Positions 54,099-63,662 are shown, counted from the first letter of the stretch. The stretch: DNA of 64,000 bases from Sedimentisphaerales bacterium (GCA_016926155.1 JAFGPC010000177.1:1-64000), one strand, 5' to 3'. Made by a program: numbers and translations. The notes: a model not told the origin generated them from the letters alone.

Positions 54099-55520
54099 AT
54101 GAAATCTGCAAAGCATCTCCAATTTACCCGAAGACATTTCATGAGTTCGGCAGCCGCTTCAGCGGCGGCATTTACCATTCTGCCGCGTTTCGTTCTGGGC
54201 GGAGCCAGATTTGTCGCTCCCAGTGAAAAAATCTACATTGCCATCATTGGTTGCGGAGGCCAGGGCCGAACCAACGCCCGTGGCTTGTTCAGCCATAGTG
54301 ATGCACAGATTGTCGCTATCGCCGATCCTAACGAAAAAGACGACTACAGTCGATTTTATTATAGCGGAACAGCCGGACGATTTCCCGTCAAAGGAGAAGT
54401 GGAAAAATACTATTCCCAGCAGAATCCCAATTTCCGCTGCAACGATTACGTCGATTTCCGCCAATTGCTCGAGAAGGAGAAGAATATTGACGCTATTTTA
54501 TGTGCCACACCCGATCACTGTCACGCATGGGTTACGATGAGTGCCATTAATCGCGGCAAACACGTGTATTGCGAAAAACCCCTGACGCACAACATCTATG
54601 AAGCCCGGACGGTAGCAAAAGCCGCTAAAGAAGCCGGAGTTGCTACCCAAATGGGCAACCAGGGCCGCAGTGATGAAGGAAATCGACTGACCTGCGAATG
54701 GGTCTGGGATGGTGCGATCGGGAATGTGCGCGAGGTGCATGCATGGAGCAGCGCCGGCGGCTGGGCCCGTGGACGCGGACGTCCCAAAGATACCCCACCC
54801 ATACCGCAGGGCCTGAATTGGGACTTATGGCTTGGCCCCAAACCGCCCCGGCCCTATCACCCGGCTTATACACCGTATAACTGGCGCGGCTGGTGGGCAT
54901 TCGGTACTGGTTGTGTGGGCGACATGGCTATTCACAACCTCGATCCGGCGTTTGCTTCTTTAAAGCTGGGACATCCAATCAGCATCGAAGCAGTACAAAC
55001 CGATTTTGTTGACTCGGAAGTCATCGGAGGAAATAATCACGTGATCTGGAAGTTTGGTCCGCGTGGTGATATGCCACCGGTAACCATACACTGGTATGAC
55101 GGAAATCTGCATCCGGAACGTCCCGCCGAACTCGAAGAAGGTCGTCGCGTCGGAGAAGGCGGCAACGGTATTCTGTTAATTGGCGACAAAGGCACGATCA
55201 TGGGAGGCGGATGGAGTCGCTCGCCACGAATCATTCCAGAAAGTAAGATGCGGGCCTATCAGCGTCCGCCCAAGACTCTTCCTCGATCCAAAGGGCACCA
55301 TCGCGACTGGCTTAACGCATGCAAGGGCGGTCCTGCCGCCAGTAGCAACTTCAGCTATGCCGCACGATTAACAGAGTTCGTGCTTCTGGGTGATGTGGCC
55401 ATCCGTACAAAAAAGAAAATCGAGTGGGATGGTCCGAATATGAAAGTTAAAAATGCACCCGAAGCACAGGCTGTGGTACAGGAACAGTACCGTCCCGGAT
55501 GGGATATGGAAAATGTCTGA
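54099..55520 (+). CDS. Tat-exported Gfo/Idh/MocA-family oxidoreductase 2
   Basis: The 473-residue paralogue has the twin-arginine signal TRRHFMSSAAASAAAFTILP and the Rossmann motif IAIIGCGGQGRTNARG. It has the standard EKP (YCEKPLTHNIYEAR near residue 155) and WRGWWAFGTGCVGDMAIHNL. A YYSGTAGRFP insert near the nucleotide domain makes it longer than its neighbours. It follows the first paralogue by 113 bases, has its own GAGAGGA ribosome binding site and is clearly diverged from both neighbours, so substrate preference may differ. The role is as for paralogue 1 (family knowledge plus inference). Confidence 0.92.
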   Translation: MKSAKHLQFTRRHFMSSAAASAAAFTILPRFVLGGARFVAPSEKIYIAIIGCGGQGRTNARGLFSHSDAQIVAIADPNEKDDYSRFYYSGTAGRFPVKGEVEKYYSQQNPNFRCNDYVDFRQLLEKEKNIDAILCATPDHCHAWVTMSAINRGKHVYCEKPLTHNIYEARTVAKAAKEAGVATQMGNQGRSDEGNRLTCEWVWDGAIGNVREVHAWSSAGGWARGRGRPKDTPPIPQGLNWDLWLGPKPPRPYHPAYTPYNWRGWWAFGTGCVGDMAIHNLDPAFASLKLGHPISIEAVQTDFVDSEVIGGNNHVIWKFGPRGDMPPVTIHWYDGNLHPERPAELEEGRRVGEGGNGILLIGDKGTIMGGGWSRSPRIIPESKMRAYQRPPKTLPRSKGHHRDWLNACKGGPAASSNFSYAARLTEFVLLGDVAIRTKKKIEWDGPNMKVKNAPEAQAVVQEQYRPGWDMENV

Positions 55521-55634
55521 TAACAGGGCAGAAAAGCTAAATTCCTGATTCGAAATCCCTCTTTCACGGTTTAAAAATGTATCGTTCAATACATCCTATT
55601 CTGAAAATATGTGTTATTGCAGAGGAGTTAAGTC

Positions 55635-56987
55635 ATGAGTCAGAAAACTTCCCATTCCAACCTTTCCAGAAGGACTTTTTTATCGAGTGCAGCGGCCGTC
55701 TCAGCCTTCAGCGTTGTTCCCCGACATGTATTGGGTGGAGCGGGCAATAAAGCTCCCAGCGACAAGTTGAATATTGCAGGCGTTGGAATTGGCGGAAAAG
55801 GTTATTCCGATCTGACCAGTGTTAAAAGTGAAAATATTGTTGCCCTCTGCGATGTGGATTGGCGTCATGCGGCAAATGCCGCCAAGACATTCCCAAAGGC
55901 ACGCCAATGGCAGGATTTCCGCAAGATGCTGGACGAGCAAAAGGATATTGATGCGGTAATTACCGCGACTCCGGACCATTTACACGCCGTCGTTTCCATG
56001 GAAGCAATCAAGCGAGGAAAACATATATACACGCAAAAGCCGCTAACCCATACCGTTTACGAAGCACGCGCTCTTGCCGAGGCTGCTCAAAAATATAATG
56101 TGGCCTCACAGATGGGTAACCAGGGTCAGGCGGGGGAAGAGACCCGGCGTTTGCGAGAAATGATCTGGGACGGGGCTATCGGACCGGTTCGGGAAGTCCA
56201 TGTATGGACGGACCGTCCCAATCGTGGTTTTACCGATGTTTATTGGCCGCAAGGAGTGGGACGACCAACTGATATACCGCCTGTGCCGGAAGGACTGGAC
56301 TGGGATCTCTTCCTGGGCCCGGCACCTGTACGCCCCTATCATCCCGCCTATCATCCCTTCCGATGGCGCGGATGGTGGGATTTCGGAACAGGGGCACTGG
56401 GAGATATCGGGTGCCACAGTCTCGACCCGATCTTCCGAGCGTTGCAACTTGGGTATCCGCTGACTGTACAAGCCGTCTCGACCCTGGTGAATAATGAAAC
56501 CTATCCATCCGGTTCTATTGTCAAATACGAATTTCCTGCCCGTGTAGATATGCCGGCTGTAACACTGACATGGTATGATGGCGGCATGAAGCCATTCCGT
56601 CCGGACGAACTGGAGGATGGTCGCCAATTGGGCACCAACGGCACGCTTTACATCGGAGACAAAGGTAAGATCCTTGACGGCTTAATTATTCCGGAATCGA
56701 AGCGAAAGGAATATAAAACACCGCCGAAAAGCATTCCGAGTTCACCTGGTCACTATGAGGAATGGCTCAATGCCTGCAAGGGAGGCCGACCGGCCGGATC
56801 GAATTTCAGTTTCGCCGGACCGTTGACCGAAGTGGTCTTGCTGGGTAATATTGCATTACGGCTTGAACTGAAAGAGAAGGTTTCACGTTTGAAACTGCAA
56901 TGGGACCCGAAAAATCTGAAAATTACCAACTTACCCGAGGCAAACCAGTTCCTGCATGTAGAATACCGTAAGGGCTGGACCCTTTAA
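55635..56987 (+). CDS. Tat-exported Gfo/Idh/MocA-family oxidoreductase 3
   Basis: The 450-residue paralogue has the twin-arginine signal SRRTFLSSAAAVSAFSVVP and the Rossmann motif VGIGGKGYSD. Like paralogue 1, it has QKP in place of EKP (YTQKPLTHTVYEAR). The ending (LKITNLPEANQFLHVEYRKG) closely matches paralogue 1 (MKITNVPDANKFLHYEYRNG). Paralogues 1 and 3 are therefore sisters flanking a more distant paralogue 2. GAGGAG precedes the ATG. Confidence 0.92.
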   Translation: MSQKTSHSNLSRRTFLSSAAAVSAFSVVPRHVLGGAGNKAPSDKLNIAGVGIGGKGYSDLTSVKSENIVALCDVDWRHAANAAKTFPKARQWQDFRKMLDEQKDIDAVITATPDHLHAVVSMEAIKRGKHIYTQKPLTHTVYEARALAEAAQKYNVASQMGNQGQAGEETRRLREMIWDGAIGPVREVHVWTDRPNRGFTDVYWPQGVGRPTDIPPVPEGLDWDLFLGPAPVRPYHPAYHPFRWRGWWDFGTGALGDIGCHSLDPIFRALQLGYPLTVQAVSTLVNNETYPSGSIVKYEFPARVDMPAVTLTWYDGGMKPFRPDELEDGRQLGTNGTLYIGDKGKILDGLIIPESKRKEYKTPPKSIPSSPGHYEEWLNACKGGRPAGSNFSFAGPLTEVVLLGNIALRLELKEKVSRLKLQWDPKNLKITNLPEANQFLHVEYRKGWTL

Positions 56988-57044
56988 GAATTCAGATTCG
57001 ATAATAATGGTGTTACATTAAAATGCGGCGAAAGGAGTGTGAAT

Positions 57045-58061
57045 ATGCTGCGCATAGGGATAGTCGGATTCGGTTTTATGGGCAGGATGCACTATAAGTG
57101 TTGGCAGGCCATGGACGATGCAGAGGTAGTGGCCGTTTGTGATTCGAATCCAAATCTAATTGCTGATGCCAACAAGGCAGTGGGCAACATCGAGGGCGCC
57201 GCCGATCATATCGATTTTGATAAGATGGAGGTTTTTTCCAACTTTGATGCCATGCTCGAAAGTGGAAAAGTAGATGCCATTTCTCTGGCTCTACCGACGA
57301 ATTTACACCCTGATTTTTCTATCAAAGCACTGCAGGCCGGCATCCATGTACTATGTGAAAAGCCGATGGCTCTGGATGTAGCCGAATGCGAGCGAATGAT
57401 TGACGCCTCCCGAAAAACCGGAAACGTATTGCAGATCGGCCATTGTGTACGATTCTGGCCGGAATACGCAAAAGCAAAGGAAATTGTTGACAGCGGCTGT
57501 TATGGGAAAATCCGTTCGGCTATGCTGCAAAGACTCAGCGCCCCGCCAACATGGGCCACAGACGGCTGGCTGGGAGATGATAAACGCAGCGGAGGAATGG
57601 TCCTGGACCTGCATATTCACGATACCGATTACGTACAGTATCTCCTTGGCACACCTAAAGCAGTGCAAAGTTTTATCGCTCGAGATAAAGCTGGAAGTGC
57701 AATTCACGTGGCAACGCATTATCGATATCATAATGACAAGGTTGTCACCGCCGAGGGCGGATGGGCGATGACTCCCTCATTCGGCTTTGAGATGAGTTTT
57801 AACCTCCTTCTGGAAGGAGCCACACTGACGTATGACTGCACTCGCAATCCTGCCTTCAGGGTCTGCCCTAGTGACGGAGAAGCGTATACGCCCGAAGTGG
57901 CTCCGGGTGACGGATATTCCCGGCAAATCGAGTATTTCAACCGTTCGATTCAAGGCGACAATACGGAAGAAGTGATCACCCTGGACCAATCCATGGAGTC
58001 GATACGAATCATTCAAGCCGAGATTGAATCGGCATCGAAAGATAAAATGATTTCCCTATAG
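57045..58061 (+). CDS. Cytosolic Gfo/Idh/MocA-family oxidoreductase
   Basis: The 338-residue protein has no signal sequence. It starts directly with the Rossmann motif LRIGIVGFGFMGRMHYKCW and has the standard EKP (HVLCEKPMALDVAECERM) and GGMVLDLHIHDTDYVQYLLG as the catalytic His-Asp region. It is typical of inositol- and sugar-dehydrogenase-like members that use NAD in the cytosol. It would process the sugar taken up after exported members act outside (inference). AAAGGAG lies seven bases before the ATG at 57,045; a GTG at 57,039 is less likely. The isomerase-like gene follows after 19 bases. Confidence 0.93.
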   Translation: MLRIGIVGFGFMGRMHYKCWQAMDDAEVVAVCDSNPNLIADANKAVGNIEGAADHIDFDKMEVFSNFDAMLESGKVDAISLALPTNLHPDFSIKALQAGIHVLCEKPMALDVAECERMIDASRKTGNVLQIGHCVRFWPEYAKAKEIVDSGCYGKIRSAMLQRLSAPPTWATDGWLGDDKRSGGMVLDLHIHDTDYVQYLLGTPKAVQSFIARDKAGSAIHVATHYRYHNDKVVTAEGGWAMTPSFGFEMSFNLLLEGATLTYDCTRNPAFRVCPSDGEAYTPEVAPGDGYSRQIEYFNRSIQGDNTEEVITLDQSMESIRIIQAEIESASKDKMISL

Positions 58062-58080
58062 GACGGATAAGGAGACGGAT

Positions 58081-58902
58081 ATGATACAATGCGGAAAGTG
58101 GCCGGTGGGCGTATGCAGTTGGTCATTACAGACCGATGTAAAAGGTGTTGCGGATGCCATGAAGCAAATTGGTCTGAGCCATGTGCATCTGGCCGTTACC
58201 CCCGCCGTGGGAGAACAGGGAAAGGAGTACCTTGCCGCGGTTAAACAGCAGGACTGGACAATCAGTGCCACAATGGTCAATTTTCCTCAGGAAGATTACT
58301 CCACATTAGACAGTATACGCGTGACCGGGGGCATTGCGCCGGATGATTGCTGGCCGCAGAATCGCGATTTATTCTTTGCCGCCGCCGATATTACCGCGGA
58401 ATTGGGCGTCAAATACCTGTCTATGCACCTGGGCTTTCTCGATCATCATGATTTAGCCTATGCCAGGAAATTTTTTGAGCGTACAAAGGAACTGGCCGAC
58501 AAAGCCGGGCAAAATGATCTTATCCTGCTGTTAGAGACAGGGCAGGAAAGCGCAGCCGATTTGCAGCATTTCCTCAAAGAATTCAACCACCCCTCTGTTG
58601 GTGTCAATTTTGATCCGGCCAACATGATTCTCTACGATAAAGGTGATCCAATTGAAGCGGTCCGTGTACTGGCTCCCTGGATCAAGCATATTCATATCAA
58701 AGACGCCAACCGCACTCAGCAAATCGGAACATGGGGTGCGGAAGTTCCCTGGGGAGACGGTCAAGTCGGAATGCGGGCTTTCCTGGAAGCCCTTAAAGAA
58801 GTTGGTTTCGAGGGGGTTCTGGCGATCGAACGGGAAGCGGGTGATGACCGAATCGGAGACATCAAACTCGCCGCTGAACGACTATCTCAGTTTACGGATT
58901 AA
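58081..58902 (+). CDS. Sugar phosphate isomerase/epimerase-like TIM-barrel protein
   Basis: The 273-residue protein is a xylose-isomerase-like TIM barrel. Metal-site candidates appear in order: LLLETGQES (Glu near residue 157), VNFDPANM (Asp near 180), KHIHIKDAN (His near 205) and AIEREAGDD (Glu near 249). Family members epimerise or isomerise keto-sugars or inosose. It follows the cytosolic oxidoreductase by 19 bases with GGAGA ahead of the ATG. A dehydrogenase followed by an isomerase of this type recurs in inositol and 3-keto-sugar routes. Confidence 0.92.
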   Translation: MIQCGKWPVGVCSWSLQTDVKGVADAMKQIGLSHVHLAVTPAVGEQGKEYLAAVKQQDWTISATMVNFPQEDYSTLDSIRVTGGIAPDDCWPQNRDLFFAAADITAELGVKYLSMHLGFLDHHDLAYARKFFERTKELADKAGQNDLILLLETGQESAADLQHFLKEFNHPSVGVNFDPANMILYDKGDPIEAVRVLAPWIKHIHIKDANRTQQIGTWGAEVPWGDGQVGMRAFLEALKEVGFEGVLAIEREAGDDRIGDIKLAAERLSQFTD

Positions 58903-58947
58903 TATCTCCTGTTGATTGTAACTCTTATGAAAAACTGGAGGATAAAG

Positions 58948-60294
58948 ATGAAAGGAATTACAATGAATCGTAAAATTGTTCTGTTCGTAATATTAGCCTA
59001 TGTTCTGCTCCCATCCGCACAAGGTTTGGCGCAAACTCAGCCGGTTCCAGAAGGCTTTATCCCATTGTTCAATGGGCACGATCTGACCGGCTGGAAAGGT
59101 CTTCTCAAATCTCCCTATGATAATCCCATTCGTCGAGCCGGCCTTTCCGATCAGGAACGAAAACAACTCCAGGCCCAGGCAGATGAACTAATGCGAAAGC
59201 ACTGGATCGTAAAAGACGGTGTTCTTTGCTTTGACGGAAAAGGCTTCAGTCTTGTTACGGTTCGAGAGGATTATGCTGATTTTGAATTGCTTGTTGACTG
59301 GAAACTTGTCACACCGAAAGGTGACAGTGGCCTTTATCTACGCGGCTCGCCTCAGGTCCAGATCTGGGATCCCGAATACCGTAAAATCGGAAGCGGTGGA
59401 TTGTATAATAATCAGAAGAATCCCAGTAATCCCTTAAAGATCGCGGATAAAGCTATCGGTGAGTGGAATACATTCCGTATCAAAATGATCGGCGAGCGTG
59501 TCACCGTCCACCTCAACAGCGAATTGGTCGTCGATAATGTCGTCATGGAAAATTACTGGGATCGCAACCGGCCGATCTTCCCAACTGGCCAGATTGAACT
59601 GCAATGTCATGGCGATCCAATTTGTTTCCGTAATATTTTTATCCGCGAAATTCCCCGTCCCGGTCAATGGAAAAAACTCTTTAACGGCCGCGACATGGCC
59701 GGCTGGACAGAAGGAGCCGAGGCATATCAAGTGAAAGACGGGGCTATCCTTTGCGATCCGACATGGGGAGTTGATGTCAAAGGATACAAGGTGGAAGACG
59801 GCACAATTGCATGTAAACCGGGCGGAAATCTATATACCCTGGAAGAGTTTACTGATTTTCACTTCAAGTTTGAATTCAAGCTCACCCCCGGCGCCAACAA
59901 CGGCCTGGGGATTCGTACTGGAATTCCCAGTCATGCCGCTTATGACGCGATGGAATTGCAAATCCTCGACAATACTGCCGAGAAATATAAAAATCTCCAG
60001 CCTTATCAGTACCACGGATCCGTCTATGGTGTTGTTCCCGCCAAACGGGGCTTTCTAAAACCCATCGGTGAATGGAATAAGCAGGAAGTCATTGCCAAGG
60101 GACCACAAATCACCGTTATCCTCAACGGTGAAACCATCATCGATGCCGATGTCCTCAAAGCCAGCAAAAACGGCACTGATACTATGGATCATCGAGATCA
60201 TCCCGGCCTCAAACGCATGAAAGGACATATCGCATTTCTCGGCCATGGGGATGTTCTCTGGTTTCGGAATATGGAGGTCATGGAACTGAAATAA
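58948..60294 (+). CDS. Exported protein with two DUF1080 (3-keto-disaccharide hydrolase-like) domains
   Basis: The 448-residue protein has a signal peptide (about 1-29, ending GLAQTQ). Two jelly-roll domains then follow, each starting with the DUF1080 phrase: FIPLFNGHDLTGWKG near residue 37 and KLFNGRDMAGWTEG near 250. DUF1080 members include hydrolases that cut 3-keto-glucosides made by Gfo/Idh-type dehydrogenases. It is the last gene of the run and likely acts with the three exported oxidoreductases. The ATG at 58,948 follows GGAGG; an in-frame start at 58,912 lacks a site. A strong hairpin follows the stop. Confidence 0.9.
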   Translation: MKGITMNRKIVLFVILAYVLLPSAQGLAQTQPVPEGFIPLFNGHDLTGWKGLLKSPYDNPIRRAGLSDQERKQLQAQADELMRKHWIVKDGVLCFDGKGFSLVTVREDYADFELLVDWKLVTPKGDSGLYLRGSPQVQIWDPEYRKIGSGGLYNNQKNPSNPLKIADKAIGEWNTFRIKMIGERVTVHLNSELVVDNVVMENYWDRNRPIFPTGQIELQCHGDPICFRNIFIREIPRPGQWKKLFNGRDMAGWTEGAEAYQVKDGAILCDPTWGVDVKGYKVEDGTIACKPGGNLYTLEEFTDFHFKFEFKLTPGANNGLGIRTGIPSHAAYDAMELQILDNTAEKYKNLQPYQYHGSVYGVVPAKRGFLKPIGEWNKQEVIAKGPQITVILNGETIIDADVLKASKNGTDTMDHRDHPGLKRMKGHIAFLGHGDVLWFRNMEVMELK

Positions 60295-60316
60295 CAGTAT
60301 ATCCTCCACGCATAAT

Positions 60317-60347
60317 AAAAGGGGCAGATATTTAACCTGCCCCTTTT
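60317..60347. terminator. Strong bidirectional terminator
   Basis: AAAAGGGGCAG and CTGCCCCTTTT form an 11-base perfect stem with a nine-base loop, followed by T-runs on both strands. It lies between the ends of the convergent DUF1080 and DUF6786-type genes and can stop transcription from both sides. Confidence 0.9.
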
Positions 60348-60369
60348 TCATTTTATTGTGAGTATCACC

Positions 60370-61599
60370 TTACTTTGGTAAGGCTGATTTGATCTCACCC
60401 AGACCGACTCCCAGAACCACACGGGAAACCGCATCAAGCTGCCCTTCGGGACCCTGCAAATGAAATGTTCGATGCAGATGCCCCATCGTTTCACCCGGTT
60501 TAAGTACAGCGGCCGGCGAAGAGGTTTCCAGCTCATAAAACGGTCCAAGAGGCTTTGCCCCCGGCGAGGCAGGCCCGTCGTTATAGGAATTCACTGCATC
60601 GCCCGCAAACGGTTTATCCTGCAACTCCCACATACTGTTAACATAATCAGTCACTCCCTCCGGAAGTGAGTACTGCACAATCGTAAGGACCTTGTTCGCC
60701 GCGTCATAACTGCCCAGCGAGGATTTTGCTCGAAGCGGGCTGATGCCGATTTTGCTGCGCATCTGGCCGTCTCCGCTGAAAAACAGCACATCATCTTTGA
60801 CCACCAACCGCTCGGGCGGAACTTTTCCGAAATAGGCATCATTGACCTTGGGCCCCAGTTCCGCTTCTGGACCTGCTTTGAATGGAATCACTACCGTTGT
60901 CTTCGGCGAGGGTTTATACATCCCCAAAATCCAGATCGACAGCAGACCCCCTTCTTTCGTCCATGCCTGGTTGCCGATATTTGTTATGCTATTCTCACTC
61001 TGGTATGCCACCATCTTAACGGATTCCGGTACATTCGTGTTCAAAGCCAGTTTCGCCTGTGAAGTATCAAGCAAATGAATGTTCCGCCTGATCAACACAT
61101 CGAATTGCGTACCGGAGTAGTTTGTCAATTTCGCTTGTTTCTGAAAGACTGCATTGTCGGCCGTTTGCGAAAGCAGCTCAAACGGTTCAGTATCAATCAC
61201 AGCGGGTGTCTGCCAATCTTCCAGATTAAATTGCGCACCTTTCGCAAAAAAGATGGCGAACTGGCCTCCTTCCGGTCCCATCCAGAACCGATCTTCGCCT
61301 CCAAATACGTTGATATGCGGCTCAAATTTTCCCGATGCGACCAGATCATAATTGATCCATCCATAACTGAAACCCTCCGTTCCTCCAGCCGTACTGGTCA
61401 TTACGCGCCCCTGATAATCCGGCACGATCGCTACCTGAGCCTGCCCATCCGGACTGGAAAGCACGAAAGCATCGGTATGTTCTGCAAGAAATTCCACATC
61501 CTGACCGAATGTCTTTTCCCCATCCATACGCACCTCCATCATCCCGCAACCCGATGTCAACAGGACCATTCCCATGGTCACATATACAATAGTTCTCAC
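60370..61599 (-). CDS. DUF6786-type lipoprotein
   Basis: The 409-residue protein has a short signal peptide with lipobox LTSGC, then a beta-sandwich-rich body. SSPDGQAQVAIVPDYQGRV opens the domain, and GGEDRFWMGPEGGQF follows, resembling aldose-epimerase-like folds of the DUF6786 group found in planctomycetes and Bacteroidetes. The function is unknown; a sugar-binding role is likely. I start at the GTG at 61,599 because GGAGG lies six bases upstream and the signal peptide then begins at once; an ATG at 61,620 would put extra charged residues before it. It lies 46 bases after hypB but has no evident link with it. Confidence 0.8.
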   Translation of the reverse strand: MRTIVYVTMGMVLLTSGCGMMEVRMDGEKTFGQDVEFLAEHTDAFVLSSPDGQAQVAIVPDYQGRVMTSTAGGTEGFSYGWINYDLVASGKFEPHINVFGGEDRFWMGPEGGQFAIFFAKGAQFNLEDWQTPAVIDTEPFELLSQTADNAVFQKQAKLTNYSGTQFDVLIRRNIHLLDTSQAKLALNTNVPESVKMVAYQSENSITNIGNQAWTKEGGLLSIWILGMYKPSPKTTVVIPFKAGPEAELGPKVNDAYFGKVPPERLVVKDDVLFFSGDGQMRSKIGISPLRAKSSLGSYDAANKVLTIVQYSLPEGVTDYVNSMWELQDKPFAGDAVNSYNDGPASPGAKPLGPFYELETSSPAAVLKPGETMGHLHRTFHLQGPEGQLDAVSRVVLGVGLGEIKSALPK

Positions 61600-61645
61600 G
61601 TTTGACCTCCTTTCATGCATACCTGTATCCATGTATTCCTACTGG

Positions 61646-62290
61646 TTATGCGGTCATGTCACATAGCCAGTCATACCACTGCTGCATCCCGTCTCCTGTA
61701 ATCGCAGAGATTTTGAAAACCTTTGCATCCGGATTGACCTTTCGAATGTCATTCAATACCCGATCCAGATCAAAGGGAATGTATAAAATCAGATCCATTT
61801 TGTTGATCAGTATAACATCGGCCCCTGCAAAAGTACCGGGATATTTGATAGGTTTGTCATCACCCTCAGGAACGGAAAGCAGAACCACTCGCTTATTTTC
61901 CCCGAGATCAAACGCCGAGGGGCAGACCAGATTGCCTACATTCTCAATGAAAATCACGTCTTTATCCATCGCCTCGATTTGTGTAAGGGCGTCATGGACC
62001 TGAACCGCCGACAGATGACAGGCCCCCTGGGTTTCAATCTGCACCGCTGCCGCTCCGGTAGATCGAATCTTTTCCGCATCCGTATCGGTTTTTATATCTC
62101 CTTCGATCACGCCGATTTTGAGCTTGTCTTTTAATGCCAGAATCGTCCGCGAAAGCATTGTTGTCTTGCCCGATCCGGGCGAAGAAATCACATTGACACA
62201 TAAAACACTATTTTGCTCAAAAAAAAGTTTGTTTTTCTGAGCACATTCATCGTTTCGATCCAGTATCCGTTTGTTCAGGGAAACTTTCAT
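61646..62290 (-). CDS. hypB: Hydrogenase nickel-incorporation GTPase HypB
   Basis: The 214-residue GTPase has Walker A SSPGSGKT at 36-43, the ligand-rich EGDIKTDTDAEKI, GACHLSAVQV (nickel/zinc-site Cys-His) and the NKMDL guanine-specificity motif. It lacks the His-rich N-terminal nickel store of some HypB proteins. With HypA it inserts nickel into the large subunit of NiFe hydrogenase. It overlaps hypA by four bases. Confidence 0.95.
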   Translation of the reverse strand: MKVSLNKRILDRNDECAQKNKLFFEQNSVLCVNVISSPGSGKTTMLSRTILALKDKLKIGVIEGDIKTDTDAEKIRSTGAAAVQIETQGACHLSAVQVHDALTQIEAMDKDVIFIENVGNLVCPSAFDLGENKRVVLLSVPEGDDKPIKYPGTFAGADVILINKMDLILYIPFDLDRVLNDIRKVNPDAKVFKISAITGDGMQQWYDWLCDMTA

Positions 62291-62637
62291 GAGTCCTCAT
62301 CTTCAAATTCAATTTCTTCAAGCAGCAGTGGAGCATCAGGCACAAATTCAATTTCGCTGTTTCCGCAAGTCGGACAACTGCCGGAATAAATATCGAATTC
62401 AAATTCATTTTGACATTTCTTGCAGTTGGCGCGTAAAGGAACATGGTGGATTTCAAGCTTCATACCTTTACATGCTGTGTCCTGGGATGCCACGTCAAAA
62501 GCAAATTCCATTACTTCATCGTTTAAAGCATTGAACTGGCCGCAGGAGATTTTGGCCCGAATCGGCTTTTTGTCGATTTTTTTCGCCTCGACCAAAATCG
62601 TTTCGACGATACTCTGTGCTACAGCCGTCTCATGCAT
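62287..62637 (-). CDS. hypA: Hydrogenase nickel metallochaperone HypA
   Basis: The 116-residue protein begins MHETAVAQSI, with the nickel-binding His2, and has the zinc motif formed by Cys72, Cys75, Cys88 and Cys91. The C-terminus is acidic (EEIEFEDEDS). It delivers nickel to hydrogenase with HypB. It overlaps hypE by one base upstream and hypB by four bases downstream. Confidence 0.95.
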   Translation of the reverse strand: MHETAVAQSIVETILVEAKKIDKKPIRAKISCGQFNALNDEVMEFAFDVASQDTACKGMKLEIHHVPLRANCKKCQNEFEFDIYSGSCPTCGNSEIEFVPDAPLLLEEIEFEDEDS

Positions 62638-63662
62638 CAGCAGATCCTCGGTAATTCCCGGCCATAGGGCATCTGCACAATCCGCCGCCCACCGATTTTG
62701 GTTATCAATTCCACAATTCCCTCCTCTCCGGCCTGCGGCGCTATAACACTGCCGATCACTGCTGTTTGTGTACCGAACGGATGATCCCGACAGACCTGTA
62801 CAACTCGTTCGGCATCTTCCGAGGAAACCACCATCAGCATCTTTCCTTCATTGGCTATGTCGAGTACATCAAAACCGAGCATGTCCGCCGCTGCCCGAAC
62901 TGTCGGATCGACCGGTAAAGCCGCCTCCTCGATTTCTACATCGAATCCCGTTCCGGCAACGATTTCATTCAAGATTGCCGCAACTCCTCCACGAGTAGGA
63001 TCACGCATGAACTTAACACCGGGCACAGCGTCTAATACACAGCATGTCAGATCTGCCAGAGAAGCGCAATCACTCTTGAGGGGACTGTCAAACCGTATTC
63101 CCTTACGCCGCGAGAGAATGGTCATCCCATGGTCCCCAATCGTGCCGTTAATAATGATTTTATCTCCCGGTTGAATCCGCTCTAAAGACAAATTCACATT
63201 CGGCAACATCACACCAATACCGGCCGTGTTGATGAACAAGCCATCCGCCGCTTCGGACTCTACCACCTTCGTATCCCCGGTTACCACGGACACATTTGCC
63301 TCTTGTGAAGTTCGGCCGATACTATCCAGGACACGATCCAGACTTTCCAGGGGAAATCCTTCTTCGATGATCAGCCCCAGACTTAACGCAATCGGTTTGG
63401 CTCCCATCGCCGCCAAGTCGTTGATCGTTCCACAAACGGCAAGCTTGCCGATATCCCCACCGTTAAAGAAGAGCGGTTGGACAACATAACTGTCGGTCGT
63501 AAAGCAAACCGAAGCCCCTTCGATATTCAGAACAGCCCCATCCGTAAGCCGATTGAGTGTATCATTGGCCAGCCTGGGTAAGATGGTTTTCTGAATCAGA
63601 TTGCCCATAAGACGACCACCACCGCCGTGTGCAAGGAGAATTTTCTGTGCTTCTTTAGTCAT
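62637..63662 (-). CDS. hypE: Carbamoyl dehydratase HypE
   Basis: The 341-residue protein has the AIR-synthase-like opening ILLAHGGGGRLMGNLI, ATP-binding regions TTDSYVVQPLFFNGGD and VVTGDTKVV, and ends in the diagnostic ELPRIC. Its last cysteine carries the thiocarboxamide that becomes the cyanide ligand. I chose the ATG at 63,662 (MTKEAQKILLAHGGGG), which overlaps the hypD end by eight bases. In-frame starts at 63,686 and 63,776 are inside hypD. Confidence 0.94.
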   Translation of the reverse strand: MTKEAQKILLAHGGGGRLMGNLIQKTILPRLANDTLNRLTDGAVLNIEGASVCFTTDSYVVQPLFFNGGDIGKLAVCGTINDLAAMGAKPIALSLGLIIEEGFPLESLDRVLDSIGRTSQEANVSVVTGDTKVVESEAADGLFINTAGIGVMLPNVNLSLERIQPGDKIIINGTIGDHGMTILSRRKGIRFDSPLKSDCASLADLTCCVLDAVPGVKFMRDPTRGGVAAILNEIVAGTGFDVEIEEAALPVDPTVRAAADMLGFDVLDIANEGKMLMVVSSEDAERVVQVCRDHPFGTQTAVIGSVIAPQAGEEGIVELITKIGGRRIVQMPYGRELPRIC

